Shown here: positions 22,399 through 34,990 of the stretch, one piece after another | Layout: each line of letters opens with the position of its first letter | Position numbering within the stretch: position 1 is the first letter of the stretch | DNA from: Rehmannia glutinosa | Lineage: Eukaryota > Streptophyta > Magnoliopsida > Lamiales > Orobanchaceae | Assembly (NCBI GenBank): GCA_016081115.2 | Contig: CM071924.1 | Span: 90,348,616 to 90,412,615, forward strand | Direction of reading: 5' to 3' | DNA length: 64,000 nucleotides | Translations under genes and position numbers: made by a program | Notes under the pieces: generated by a model | What the model saw: only the letters and a program-made list of their open reading frames with translations | Database searches by the model: none | Told to the model about the DNA's origin: nothing

Positions 22399-23319
22399 AT
22401 GTATTCATATACATGGCCAACCGATGATGCTACTCGGATTTTTGGAAGTCAAAGTGTGAACAATTTTGTTCCTTATTATCCACCTTAAGAAAATGTATGG
22501 GCCCAAACTATTGCAAATCATGAAACACTTCATCAGCCACAAGAACAATTGTCTAGCTTGGAAGAAATATTTTATCAATTTCTAGATGATTGTGAGGCAA
22601 GAAGACGACAAGATGAGATAAAACGTCGGTCCGAGTTGGAAGAAAATCTTGTCGAGTTTATCGAAGAGTGTAAGATAAAAAATCGAGAAAGTGATAATGG
22701 ATTATTACAAACTGAGGCAAGCATTCAACAAATTGAGATTACATGTCAAAATATGTCAAAGTTACTCCAACAAATGATTGAACAACTTAATAATGAAAAG
22801 TCGTCATCATTCTTGGGACCTGGTGAAATAGAAAATCATGAACATGAATTGCCTATTATGAAAAATGTGGACATCCTTAAAAATTTGGAGGAGCCTTTTG
22901 AAGAGTGCAATCCAATCTTACAAGAGTAGGATCCACGTCCAATTAACTCAGGGAGTATCTCTATCTCTCACTCAATTGAAAATCCTCATATTGACAAAAA
23001 TATGTGCACTCTAGATGTAAGCTTCAATTCAAATGTATCAAATTTTGAGAAGCATACACTTGAAGGAACAATGTTTGAAAATGGTGATCAATTCACATGT
23101 TCTAGAGATTTCATGATATTTAATGTGAGTAAAGATAGAAATATCTTTACTATGATTGATAAACCATTTTTCATCATTAGGAACACATTTGATTTCCAAA
23201 AGACCATCAATATTGCGATCCTTAATCATCCACGTCTTACATACACCGAAGGATCGCCTATATTGTTGGAAAATACAAATGCGTGGCATGGTCGACACTT
23301 ATTTTTGGATCCCGGTTGA
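22399..23319 (+). pseudogene. Single long frame of the non-autonomous element with two in-frame stops
   Basis: One reading frame runs from ATG at 22399 to a stop at 23317. It is broken only by TAA at 22486 and TAG at 22927; there is no frameshift. The central part (from 22549) is Glu/Lys/Gln-rich and looks coiled-coil forming. The C-terminal part ends NAWHGRHLFLDPG. No zinc knuckle, protease or polymerase motif is visible. A gag-like structural role is possible because it sits directly after the primer site, but I do not recognise the family. Confidence 0.6.
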
Positions 23320-25366
23320 GTAAAACAAAAGTTTGAGACTTTAAATTTAGCGCTTCTTGGGAGGCAACCCAAGCCCCTTTTATTGCTTTCTTAGTTTTAA
23401 TTTAGTTTAGTAGTTGTTTTTGTTTTTTTTGAATTTTTTGCATTTTTAGGAGTAGTAAGTTGCATCATACCCCACCCCTCTTATTTGTGCAACTCCCACA
23501 TATCCCACTCCATCTTCACAAAGGAGCATTCTAACACAACACACACCATCTTCATCTCATCCACTCATTATTTGGTAATTGTGCAACTTCCAAACCCCAC
23601 CCCATGGTTTTCCCCATCTTGTGATTTTTGGTGTGATTGGATTGTTGTAGTGCTAGGATAATTGTTGTTGATTTGTGGATTGTGGATTGGTTGAGCATGC
23701 TAGACTTAGGCTTGGTATTGAATTTTCGGATTAAATTAAGTTATCCATTGCATTCACTATCTTTGCCCAAATTCATGCATATGAGGTGTTTGATAAAATG
23801 CCCCAATGACAATTTCACATTGTTTAGTGCTATCTTGCATATCTATGCTTATCTTTTTGACATGGCAATATATTTTCTACTTGGGGGCATTATGTATGTG
23901 CTTTAATTTTCGATTTCTCACCCATAACCGAATTCCATGGTTCCACGAGTTTTGTTTTCTTGTTTACCTTGCTAGGTTACAAAGATGCAAAGTCAAAAAT
24001 GACCGGGCCAAGGTGAAGGGGAGGAACTAGACCACACCTCGGAGGCATACAACAGCCACGGGCTTGTGCGCTAGGATGCATAGTGAGCTTATACGAGACA
24101 CCTCATGCACGTAGTAGTACCACATGATTTAAGGAGCCTTCGCTCCTCGGCTACCAGGAAAGTCCTTTTTCCCACCTCTCCATTGGGGACAATGTCGTTT
24201 TAAGTTTGGGGGGGTGCAGTCTGTTTTTTTTTGCTTCGAGTCGAGTCTTGGGTAAAAAAAAAAGAAAGAAGAGTCTAGAGTCGAGTCGGGTCGTTTGTAA
24301 AACTGTGAAACTGCATGACCAAGTGAATTTGTCGAATATGAGTTGAACGATCAAGAGAGCATGTGTTGAACTGTGATTTAATCTTCTTTCCATTAATTCC
24401 ATCTATGTGTTTAACTCTGTTGAATTATTTGGGGATGATTTATGCAATTGAGTGGTTCCTTTATGATCCCACCGGATGCTAGAACTTGTCTGATCACTAG
24501 TCGAGGCAAAATCCTAGGTTAAGTAACATTAAGGAAGTGATTTAGGCCATCTTTGAACAAGCCAGAGCCTAAAATGCCTACATTTATATTATATTTTCCC
24601 TAGTGTCCCCCTTTGAGCCGTATAAACCCGTTTCTTTGGCAACCAATCTAATACCCATAGCATAAATGTGAAAATCCTAATTACCCATCACTCATACACA
24701 CAAAGTACAAAAAATATTGAATGTTGAGGAGGGTATGATGAGAAGGGTATGTATTTAATTGAATGAAGTTGCACGAGAAAAGAAAATATGAGACCCCATG
24801 TATGCAAAAGACTAAGTTTAGGGGTCCCGAAAAAACGATGTGTGAAAAAAATGAGAAAAATCAGCGGGATTGAAGGTTCTTAAACATTGGGGAGGTCAAA
24901 AAAGTGAAGGGTAGTTGCTAATTGGTGATTTGAAGTAATAATTGTGTGTTTGGGTGATTTAAGCCACTTAATCCCATATTTTCCTACCTTACCCTAAACC
25001 CACATTACAAGCTTTAAAAGTCCTACTGATCCTAGTGTTACATTAGCCTATATTAGTGGAGATTAGTGTGAATGACAAGCTTATGGAGTCCGGTAAGCAT
25101 TTCATCTGGATATTAAAAAAATGGATCATTTTTACAACACTTGATTGCGTGAATCTATTTGAATAATGTAAACGGAGTTGGCATGTACATTTCACACTTT
25201 TGATCATAATGTTAAAACGCATGTTTGATTGATAGTGAAACGAGTAATGAGACAAATGATATAGGTTGTGAAGTTTTGCAGTTTGTTTGTATTGTTGTGT
25301 GCAGTATTTTTCATTTTAGAGTTGTAATTGCTTGAGGACAAGCAATATTCTAAGTTTGGGGGTATT
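23320..25366. other. Non-coding interior of the LTR element
   Basis: It contains GCGCTTCTTGGGAGGCAACC (about 23351) and GGGGACAATGTCG..AAGTTTGGGGGGGTG (about 24185-24217), blocks familiar from plant Ty3/gypsy and LARD interiors. The final polypurine tract is at about 25352-25366. The short frames here do not resemble proteins I know. Confidence 0.55.
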
Positions 25367-26876
25367 TGTTCAGTTGGTTTTATACCATTGATTTGGGCTT
25401 CCGACACTAGAGTTTTGTGTTGTTTTTTAGTATTTTGAGTTATTTTTGTTATATCTCATAGGTTAGGTATTAATTTCCATTATTTCGAGTCATTTGAGTG
25501 GCCAAGCCATGTTGAGGGCCGATTATATTGAGTCTATAGTCATTGTAATGAGTCGTGTGTCAAAAGAAGAAATGATGATCAAACAACGAGAGATGATTTG
25601 AAGAAATGCCCAAACGCGTATGAAATTTCCATCACTGGCAGGGTTTAGTGTTTTGGCCATAACTCTATCTAGAAAATTGATATTGAGCTCATTCAAGTGG
25701 CTATGGAAAGCTAAGAGAGAGGGCTACAAATCTTATGAAGACACCCAAAGCAAATTCGGACGTTTGGATGGTTCTACAACGCAAAAAAGAGGCATCACAA
25801 CAAGAATAAAACGGCGCAGTCACTAAAACGGACTCCGTCGCTCGGGAGATGTTCTACGGCGCTGCAGCGCCCCGGGACAGAAATTGGGCAGTCTCAGTTT
25901 GTGTTTTTGCCTTCTGCGCCTGCAAGGCACACAAAACAATGAAACTCCGATTTTTGGATCTAAAAGGAGGGTAATATAAATAGATACATGGGAGGCTTGA
26001 TCTAGGGCATGGAGGACACTTGGGGATGAAAACCAACACCACCAAGACACAAGGAAAGAGTTGGGGAAGAAGATTGAAGACATTTATCATCTAGAAATAG
26101 ATAAAATTCTTCTTTAATCTCTTTAATTCCTTCTTTGTTGTTTCTTGTATATCATTTGAGATGCATTCTCATTTGATTATGGATATTTGTATTTTCATCA
26201 TGAGCTAAACTTTATAATTCTAAAGGGATGATGTAATCTATGTTTGAACTTATGTTTTGATATTGTGGTTTGTCAATCTAGATTTCTCAATTTATTTGTG
26301 CTATTTGGATCTATTGCTTCTAAATTACTTGATCAATAATTTAGAGTGTTTGTTGTATTTGATTTGACACTTGAGAGAGGTAATTGAATACATGGCCTTG
26401 AAATAGCATAACCTAGGATTTCATAGAATTGAGAGATTTGTGAATCCTTTGAAGTCATCAACCAAGATTCATAGTTTTTATTGAGATTTCAATTGGTGAT
26501 TTTTATAGAGATATTAATCCCAATTGTGATCTAAAATCATTTGGCACTCGAGAGAGGAAATGATTATTGTAGAAATCTTGACTTATAAATTGGTAATTTA
26601 TGATTGATATACCATATTGATAATATAAGGGAAAACTAGATTCATCACACCTCTAGAATTCATTCTCCCATAGATTTAGATGTTTATATTTTGATTAGTT
26701 ATATGTAGTTGTTTTTATTTATAAATTGAGACATCCACCTATTATTGATCTGTCAAATATAGCATAGATAATTTATACTTGGTACTTATACATGCATTCC
26801 CTGTGGATACGACAACCTTACTTTCACTATATTAAAATTTGACATCGTAGACTTGCGGTTAGAAATTTTTCTAACA
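25367..26876 (+). repeat. 3' LTR of the non-autonomous element
   Basis: It matches the 5' LTR. ACATG follows, which duplicates the five bases before the 5' LTR. Confidence 0.9.
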
Positions 26877-26879
26877 ACA

Positions 26880-27270
26880 TGCAATCATCAAATTTCTTGT
26901 TCCAACATCTAGAGACTGTTTCAAGCCATACAAGGATGTTTAAGCAAACAAACAAAATCAGATTCTTTTTATCAACAAAACCAATAGTCAGCTGCGATAT
27001 AGATTTTTTTCATCTAAATCACCATGCAAAAATGCAGTTTTGACATCCATTTGTTTTAATTCCCAATTAAACCGAGCACACAAGGCAATCATAATTCGGA
27101 CAAAGAGTAAACTTCACAACAGAGCAAAGATTTTCGTATAATCTATCCCCTTTTTGAGTAAATCCTTTAGCCACTAACCTAGCTTTAAATCTAACAGATT
27201 CACATTCATTCTTAACCTTAAACAGCCTATATACAGTCCACAATGTAACAATTAGCAGGTTTAGGCACAA
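26880..27270 (-). pseudogene. First half of copia reverse transcriptase of the split element
   Basis: The minus strand has FKVKNECESVRFKARLVAKG followed by FTQKG, the N-terminal reverse transcriptase signature. Stops follow. The rest continues past the insertion at 20697-20349. Confidence 0.72.
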
Positions 27271-28049
27271 GAATCCAAATCGTTAACATGCAAAGAATTC
27301 ATTTCCTCATTCATAGCATTTAACCACTCAAATGAATTTTTAGATTTTAAAGCTTCTTTCATAAGATTTAGGCTCGAGAATTATCAATCGAATCAAACAC
27401 ATCGAAAACAAATGAAGTCATATGAAAATCATCAAACCTAGCAGTCGCTTTAATGTTTCGTCTTGCCCTATCTCTAACAAGTTGATAATCATGCAGATTT
27501 TCATTTTCGGTTCATTTTCTTCAACGATTTCATCATGCACAAGCAGAAGATCATCATGATTTTCGTGCAAAACAGTTCAAAATCATGCAAATCAGGTTCG
27601 GGCATAACAGTTCGATTTCCAGGCATATTCTCACGATTTTCATGCACAACAAAGATCGGGAAAAATATCCACATTAGGAACATGCTCCACCTTATTAGGT
27701 GTACCATTTTCGAAATTAGACAAAGACATAGTCAAGCAAGGCATTTGATTCATTAAATGTCACATCCCTACTAATTAAAACTTTAAAACCAGGTTGAGAT
27801 TTTAACCACTGACTATAACCTTTAACACCTTCGGAGAAAAACACATTTCACAAATTCTAGTTCAATTTTATCAAGTTTTTGATGTGCAAACGCAGAACAT
27901 CCAAACACTTTCAAGTTAGAAAAATCGATTTCTTTACCCGTAAACACAGATTGGTATTTTACCACTTAAAGGCACGTAATGAGATCGATTAATCACATAG
28001 CAAAGCGGTAGATTAAAACAGCCTTCACCCCAAAACCTTTTGAAAGTCC

Positions 28050-28640
28050 GAACAAACAAGCATACTTCTCACCCTTTCAAGTAAAGTTCGATTCATACGT
28101 TCGCTACATCGTTTCTTTGTGGTGTATACGGATCATTTTTTATGCCGTTTTATACCGATTCAAGACACAAATTATCAAACAACCGATTACAAAATTCAAG
28201 TCCATTATCGGTTCTTAGGATTTTAATTTTCTTTCCTGTTTGATTTTCAATTAAACTTTTCCACCGTTTAAACACATCAAACACATCATTTGTTTTTCAA
28301 CAAAAACACCCAAACTTTTTTGAAAAATCATCAATAAAGAAAAGAAAATACCTAGAACCACCATGCATAGTAACACTCGCAGGACCCCCACACATCGGCA
28401 TGCAAATACTGGGAATTTGGAAGAGGTGATTTATTAGGGAGGGAAACAGAAATTTCACTCTATATTATTTGCCAAGAACACAAGAATCACAAAACGGCAT
28501 ACAAGACAATTTATCTTTTCCAAAATAGCCATTTTTTCGCAAAATTTCAAGACCTTTAGACTCATATGACCCAAACGTTTATGCCATAAATCGGTTTTGT
28601 CATTTTGAGCCACACACAAAGATTCACAGAATTTTGCAAG
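28050..28640 (-). pseudogene. copia pre-integrase and integrase remnant
   Basis: In shifting minus-strand frames I read LWHKRLGHMS (about 28600-28565), FFIDDFSKKF, ILRTDNGLEFCN and FWGEGCFNLP. These are the pre-integrase His motif and the integrase core with DNG-EF. Many indels. Confidence 0.65.
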
Positions 28641-29139
28641 CTAGATTCAAGTTCAAAGAAGACAAACATACAAATTTCTCCTTTTCATGACTTTGAAAAT
28701 TACCAAGTTACCCTTTAAAATTTTCATTGCCTTTTCCCCATTTCCTATAAACCATCATCCTCAAGCAGAAGCTACGTTTAAATCAGATTGCTACATAAAT
28801 CAGGCACATGCCTCACATTTTTCAAAGTCAAAACATAGCTTAATCAAACTTTAAACATACATCACCAATTCCAACAATATTACACTTTGTTTTTATTAGC
28901 CAATGACACGTAACCATGCAATACTTCTTTATAATTAGAAAACACCTTTTAAATGGTGTCATATGAAAAGTGCAACGGAATCAACAAGCCATTGGTTTCC
29001 ACACACGTAATTCGAATGCACAGAATTCACATCAACACAATTTTCATAAACCATAAAGACATCAGCACATATTCACTCGTAGAAGCCATATTAGCATGCT
29101 CATTTTGTTTAAAATTCGATTTCCTCTTTTATTAGGGCA

Positions 29140-29889
29140 TTCCCTAATATAATGACCACTTTGACCACATTCATAGCACATCCGATTTTTAGGCCTGAGA
29201 CTTAGACCTAGACTTGCCCTTTCTCTTTTCTTAACAAATTTTCGGGTTGTTATTATTCGGTTTTATTAAACCTGTTTTGAGAACGCCCTTCCAATGCATA
29301 ACCTCACGAGAATTTTACCTATAACTTCTATTGACTTTTAAATCCAATTCTTTGCTTTTAAGGTCATTCACAACAGTGTCAAGTGTGACTATGTCCCTAC
29401 CATACTTAATAGCAGATTTAACATCACCATAAGACTCAGGAAAAGCATTCAAAAGAATCGGAGTATAATCATCAATATTCTTATCACCCGTCAACTTAAT
29501 ATCTTGAATTAATTTGGTAAACACATCCAAATTTTCATCAATCTCTTTGTTTAAGTCAAGTTTAAATATGAAAAAAATTTCAAGCAAAAACAACTTACTA
29601 GGCAAAGAAGTTTCCGTATATAATTCTTCCAATTTTTCCCACAAAGCTTTTGCCGAAGCAAGTTTACCAACTTTTCTAAGCACAGAGTCGAAAGGTTCAA
29701 AATAATAGAAGAATAAGCATACTCATCAATTTCAAGTTTCTTTTCAAATGTATCTTTTCAAAGATAAACACCACTAACAAAATTTTATAAACCTTTTGTT
29801 GGATTAAAATCCTCTCTTTTGTTCTTCGCCAAATCGAAAAATCAGTTTTTTCATTAAACGGTTCAAGATTATAACTAGGCACATCCATT
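29140..29889 (-). pseudogene. copia gag remnant with zinc knuckle
   Basis: It begins MDVPSYNLEPFNEKTDFSIW at 29889. A 122-codon frame (29683-29315) carries ALWEKLEELYTETSLPSKL and the gag core typical of copia (UBN2-type). A CX2CX4HX4C knuckle reading CYECGQSGHYIREC lies near 29185-29140. The frame breaks twice. Confidence 0.75.
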
Positions 29890-30463
29890 TTCACAAAAAC
29901 ACAACAGTTTTCATAAAACACAAGGCACACAAAGCAAGTTATAATCACGTAACAAGCAACAAAACACAGAAAATTGAGAATACAAAAGTGCAAATAAAAG
30001 GCCCGAGATAGAAACCCTCGTACCATCGGGTTCCACTACACTCAGTGTAGGGTCAAGCGGCTTTTTTGCTCGGAGTTCCTTAAATACTAAATAAAAAACC
30101 AAAAAGACGATCAACCACGTAAGAGAAAATAAAGCGGATATGGGAGCGTACACTTTATGTGAAGCCCACTTTAGAAGATCATGCTCTATCGAGTTAGACT
30201 ACTTATGCACTGACACGATTCAGTATCGAGAGCCCTCTCCATCCAAGCCAAGCCTTTACCGCCTAATATCTTTGTTGTACACTAGAAATCTTCTACATCC
30301 AAAAAGCTAAGTTTGGGACATAACTTTGATACCACTTCTTTGGGAGGCCGCATATACACCCATTTCCATTAGGTATGATATTGTCCATTCTTGGCCAAAA
30401 GTCATCTTAATTTTGTTGTTGGGCTTCCACAAAATGCCTCATACAAGATGTGAAGTCATGTTG

Positions 30464-31659
30464 GAGTCCAAAGGAGGCATGCGCCCCATAAATTTTGAAA
30501 ACAACTAAGGGTATTTTGGTAATTTTACTTTACATTTTAAAAAATACAAAAATAGGAAAATTGGAATAAATCTTGAATTTCTTCATTCTTCTTTTTAGAG
30601 CTGGCAATGGGCCGCGTCGGGCCGGCCCGATGGGCCAAACTAGAAAATCGGGTCGGGCCTAATTTTATCGGGCCTACAATATCATGGTCCAATCCAACCC
30701 AGCTACGGGCTGCGGGCCATCGAGCCAAACCGGCCCAAGATAAATATTATAAAAATAATATTAAAAAATAAAAATAAATGACTAATCAACCAAACCAAAC
30801 CCCATTCGGCCTTCACCATTAACTTATATATATATATATGTATGTCTTGTTTTAGTACATATATACACACATAAAACAATCACACTCTCTATATATATAT
30901 GTTTTATTTAGTACACACATATATATTTACAGTTAAACACACTAAATAATGAATCAGAATAACTGATGGTCGATGCAAACCAAATATGATATGTCCATAT
31001 TTGTGGGAACATTGTGTAGTCGCACAACCGAGGAGAATGTTTGCGATTTTTTTTTAAATTGAAATAGTATCGGGCGCGAGCAAAAAACGAGTTTTGGCCC
31101 GATTTAACCGCCCGACGGGCCTATTGGGTCGGGCCATTTAGGCCCGACTTTTTTCGGGCCTTAAAAACATGGCCCAGTCCAGCCTTATTTGTGGGTTGGC
31201 TGGGTCGGCCCATCGGGCCGGACCAATTTTGCCAGCTCTACTTCTTTTCTCCTCCCCATTTGCGAATCTTGAAAAAAATTTGAGTCTTGTTTATTTTTCC
31301 TTTTTCAAAATTCTGTATATTTTCTTATACTCGACCATAATTTTTATTCATTTTCTTTTAGCTCCACAATTTTTTTTTTACATTTCCCCATATTTTCTTT
31401 TGGAATATTAGTACTGAAATTATTATGCTACGATTTTAAAATATGAAGAATATAAGAGAAAGTTATGGTAAATTGATGAAACTGTATTATGTTATTTCTT
31501 TTTGAATATTAAAATGAAATTGAACTATTGCATTGACTATATCAAAATTGATTTTTATTTATAATCTTTTTTTAATGTTTATATATTGTATTTTATTTTT
31601 ATTCTAATATTAGTTGTGCCTCCAATCCGCACAAAATTTAGAACTGCATTCTTGGCTTG
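30464..31659 (+). mobile_element. hAT-like MITE inserted in the copia LTR
   Basis: It is flanked by GCCTCATA (30456-30463) and ACCTCATA (31660-31667), an 8-bp duplication with one mismatch. Ends start CAAG and finish CTTG. The interior (AAGGGTATTTTGGTAATTTTAC, then CCCCATTTGCGAATCTTG and so on) matches the element at 58076-58640. The GGGCC MITE at 30596-31240 is nested inside. Confidence 0.65.
30596..31240 (+). mobile_element. GGGCC-rich hAT-like MITE with perfect ends
   Basis: TAGAGCTGGCAA at 30596 and its exact complement TTGCCAGCTCTA ending 31240, with the perfect 8-bp duplication CTTCTTTT on both sides (30588-30595 and 31241-31248). Both arms hold GGGCCGGCCCGATGGGCC-like words around an AT-rich centre. 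Non-autonomous. Confidence 0.85.
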
Positions 31660-31763
31660 ACCTCATATCAATGGAGATATTGTTTATATATCTTATAAAC
31701 CCATATATGACCTTTCTCATGTCTTGCCAATGTGGGATTTTGTTTACATATCTTAACAACTTT

Positions 31764-32093
31764 AATGGTTGAAACGAATACGAAAACAAAAAATTACATT
31801 TATGGTGCTATTAAAATTGGAAGTTTGGAACTTTAGGAATTGAAAACAAGCTGGAGCTTATAATTTATAATGAATTTGTATAATTTAAAGTCAGTTCGTA
31901 ATTTTCCACTACCATTTGGGATGTGGAATTAGGTAAAACTTGATGGCTGCTTATTGTGCATGCTTGTACACGAGGGATGGCGTCTGAGCTCTAAATTATC
32001 AATGTACGTAATAGGTAGATTATTGGGATGATGAACAAGTTTTAATTTTTGTTTTTGCTTGATATCTGTGAGACTCTCACTTCTTGGGATTAG
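31764..32093. other. Gene-free AT-rich DNA
   Basis: Nothing recognised. Confidence 0.4.
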
Positions 32094-32103
32094 ACCACCT
32101 AGC

Positions 32104-32320
32104 CTTTGTTTTTTTCTTTTCAACGCAGAGTATCCCCATATCAACTAGAGACATACCCATACTTCCTTCCGGATTATAACATCTTCCTTCCTAGAGATAG
32201 TTCTAATTTTTGGGAAGGAGCAAACCCAACCCCAACACTCCGCGTTAGTTAGGAATTGAACATGAGACCTCGGGGTTGTAATTATAATCCCCCACCACTG
32301 TGCCAACCCCGGGGTTCTAA
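32104..32320 (-). mobile_element. tRNA-derived SINE (copy 1)
   Basis: On the minus strand an A box reads TTGGCACAGTGGTGGGGG (about 32307-32290) and a B box reads ATGTTCAATTCC (about 32264-32252), at tRNA-like spacing. ACCACCTAGC flanks both sides (32094-32103 and 32321-32330). The 3' end, on the left, is A-rich. No coding capacity; it would be mobilised by a LINE. Confidence 0.72.
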
Positions 32321-32337
32321 ACCACCTAGCTAAACGT

Positions 32338-32340
<3 letters not shown>

Positions 32341-32371
<31 letters not shown>
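32341..32371. repeat. (TA)n microsatellite
   Basis: A pure TA tract just beyond the SINE. No (TA)n-flanked element is attached. Confidence 0.8.
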
Positions 32372-32376
<5 letters not shown>

Positions 32377-32780
32377 TGAGTATATGCATGTTTTAATTAA
32401 TACCAATCGGAACCGAACTTGAACCACCGTAAAACCGTTGACGTTGAACAAGGACGAGCCACCGCACCATGCTACCCCTAACCTAATTATTTTTCCCTAG
32501 CCCAACTATTTCTTTCCCATTAAAAAAACATAATTTTTTTTTAAAAATCGTTAGAAAAGATGGGATAAGAAATTTTTGGGGTGCATCTGGGAGCCGGGTG
32601 GCCTCCTAGATACGCCCGCATTGAATGGAACCTTGTTCCAAAACGGGAACTAGAAGCGTGAAAGCCGATTCATTCACGGTTCGCTCGGTGTCAAAAAACG
32701 TAGAATAAAATGGTGGTTTCAAAGTTAAAATTGATGTTTTTTATATCTTTTAGTTTATTATAATGTTTTACATTTGCAAC
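32372..32780. other. Gene-free DNA
   Basis: GTTGGACAAGG-like and GGGTGCATCTGGGAGCC words occur, but I recognise no gene or element ends. Confidence 0.35.
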
Positions 32781-32988
32781 TTCGTTGTAAAAATCCTCAT
32801 CTAGCCCCGACAAGTCCCCACCAGGCGTTAGACTCCCCCATTGTCCGTACGATTGTTTTCCCGATTGGGCCCCCCGCTAACCCCGTCCAGGTTCCGCCTA
32901 ATCTCGCCAAGGCTCCGTCTAATCCCGCCAAGGAGCGCTAGGTCCCAGTCTGCCGCTTGACTAGCGCCTAACGCTTTTTACAACATTG
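32781..32988 (+). mobile_element. hAT-like MITE, CAGTGTTG/CAAGGTTG family (copy 2)
   Basis: CGTTGTAAAAATC at the left and GCTTTTTACAACATTG at the right are inverted. The flanks TTTGCAAC and TTCGCAAC match at 7 of 8. The interior is GC-rich (CCCCGCTAACCCCG, GCGCTAGG, CTAGCGCCTAACG). Confidence 0.6.
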
Positions 32989-32996
32989 TTCGCAAC

Positions 32997-34719
32997 CGCA
33001 TGTGACACATCTTAATCCAAATATTGTTAGCGAACTATACGGACTTTGATTCCTCTATACAAGAGGATGCATAGCCAACTTAATATTATTATTATTACTA
33101 TCAAGTCCAAAACTTAACATTATAAGGAATATTAAGTCCAAGTTATTATTATTAATATTATTTTTTTACTGAAATTAATAATATATTGTTTGAAAAGATT
33201 CAAAAAATTATTAAAAGAAAAATATGGCTTCGGTTAAATCAGAATTATGAAGGAATCGAGTTTCGATTTAAAATAGGAACTGGGGTTTTGGAATTGGAAA
33301 CAACGATTTCGAAACCGTGGCCACTCCTACGAGATAGTTTATTGGTAAACACCATAAACCTACGTCTGAATTGATGGTTCGTGTCATAGTTGGCGAACTA
33401 CTCAAAATATTGACAATTGTAATGACCCGAACACTTCTTCTGGAAAATTGTTCGATTTTCTAATTTAAACAATGATCAATAATTATTGAAAAATTTATAT
33501 TGGCAATTCTTTGGAACTTATTCGATTTTCTAATTGAAACCATTATCAGATAATTTTTAAACACGCTTCTAATTAATAGCTCGTGACCAGAGGAATGAGT
33601 GACTCAATTAGGAGAAATAGTTTTTGCAAGAAGGATTTTCTTGTAACATCAATTTTAATTTGGTATTATTGTGTTTTGTTTAGTACAGTGTTTAGATAGT
33701 ACTAAAATGTTTAGATAGTAGGGGATGAGACACGTGCTCATACGAGATTGAACTCAAGTCAATTGCTCTGACAACATAAGCTTCTACGATTGATGCATGA
33801 GGTTAACATCTCAATTTCAGTATTATTGTTGGTATATGGTAATTATTTAGAACTTATTACTATGATAATCAGGTGGGATGATTACATCACAGTGCCTATG
33901 TCACATTCATTCATCACATTCTTGCATCATTGGCATAGTCATATGCTGATTTACATTTTATTAAATTATCGAATTAAAAGATACGGTTTGCCAAGATTAA
34001 GAATAAGAAAATGTTCAACTATCAAACATGTGTAATTCGGACCAATGATGTCGCTGCTTTTGCCCCATTAATATCCGTGATTTGGTTGGCCGCTTTATAC
34101 CCATTTAATGATACTTAATTTGTTGAGGTTGATAGGAAAAGACAAAGAAATCGCACTTATTTGACAATCGTTGAAAAATATTATTATCTAGGCATTTTAA
34201 ATTACCACTTTCTAATTAATTAGCTTTGATTGTTAAGGGGACTCCATATGCCCAGTCCATTTTTTCAAGCTTGTTTCAAAGTAAAAATGTTGTAGCTATC
34301 CGGTCTTAGTTCAATTTTGTTCAAACTCAGCAATTTACTATTTTAATTTAATTTTTTTCGTATTATGGGATTATAAATATATACTGTTATGGGGTATAAA
34401 TGTAATTTCTTTTTTTATATATTTAAATTCATCACTTTTATTATTATTGGACTTACAAGAATTAATATTCAAGTTGGTCCATAAAAAGAGCCAATGAGGC
34501 CCACATAGCCTTAATTGGCCCATATAACCTAATGTCGCAATTATAAGTAATTCTCTCATTAATCCATTTTTTATTAAGTACAATTTATTGCTCCCTCTTG
34601 GAGTATTCAGCGAATTGGAGTCGGATCCTCAACCCGAAACATTTCAATCCAGAGTGAGTTGTAAGTATATTTGCAGCATCATATACTATTCAAAATATAT
34701 ATTTAAAAATTACTCATAT
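32997..34719. other. Gene-free AT-rich region
   Basis: Short frames (such as 33186-33374 and 33790-34035) have no recognisable motifs. Two TTCGATTTTCTAATT repeats lie at about 33452 and 33520. No gene supported. Confidence 0.4.
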
Positions 34720-34990
34720 CACTACAAAAAAAACATTTATTTTTCCGACAGATATGATTTTGTCACAAAATTTTACAGTTACTTACAGATACCGACAAAA
34801 TAAAAAATATTTATTTTCCCTCAAACTAACCGACCAATTACCGACAAATTATCAGTAACAGTTTATAAGTTACCGATAGAAATATTGTAGGTATTTACCA
34901 AAAGTTTTACCTACAACGATTTTACTTACACTTTACAATTATCTTAATAAGCAACTACAGATTTTTCTCTAGCAAAATTGATTTTTTTCC
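34720..34990 (+). mobile_element. CACTA-like terminus
   Basis: CACTACAAAAAAAAC with ACCGACA and CCTACA subterminal words, followed by a CTTTACAATTATCTTAATAA block, as at 12834. No GTAGTG right end. The right part forms an inverted repeat with 34992-35040. Confidence 0.5.

Larger units (their letters stand above)
20698..26876 (+). mobile_element. Non-autonomous LTR retrotransposon with tRNA-Asp primer site
   Basis: LTRs at 20698-22256 and 25367-26876 both run TGTTCAG...CTAACA. The 5-bp target duplication is ACATG (20693-20697 and 26877-26881). The primer site TGGCGTCGTTGCCGGGGA (22263-22280) fits tRNA-Asp, as used by Athila-type Ty3/gypsy elements. A polypurine tract in AAGTTTGGGGGTATTTG abuts the 3' LTR. 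The 3.1-kb interior holds one interrupted frame and no protease, reverse transcriptase or integrase, so it must depend on another element's enzymes (LARD-like). Insertion is within the reverse transcriptase of an older copia element. Confidence 0.88.
18132..31758 (-). mobile_element. Decayed Ty1/copia retrotransposon split by later insertions
   Basis: Matching LTR-like ends of about 210 bp lie at 18132-18339 and at 30335-31758, the second interrupted by 30464-31659. Just inside the right LTR is a primer site reading TGGTATCAAAG on the minus strand (30324-30334). Just inside the left LTR is a polypurine tract (minus strand of ACTCCCCTCGG, about 18342-18352). Minus-strand coding remnants run gag, pre-integrase, integrase, reverse transcriptase, RNase H. 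A second LTR element (20698-26876) is inserted in the reverse transcriptase. I found no clear target duplication for the outer element, and 18353-19690 is not explained. Confidence 0.7.
30335..31758 (-). repeat. 5' LTR of the decayed copia element, interrupted
   Basis: The LTR halves 30335-30463 and 31660-31758 together match 18132-18339. Between them lies a hAT-like MITE that itself holds another. Confidence 0.6.
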
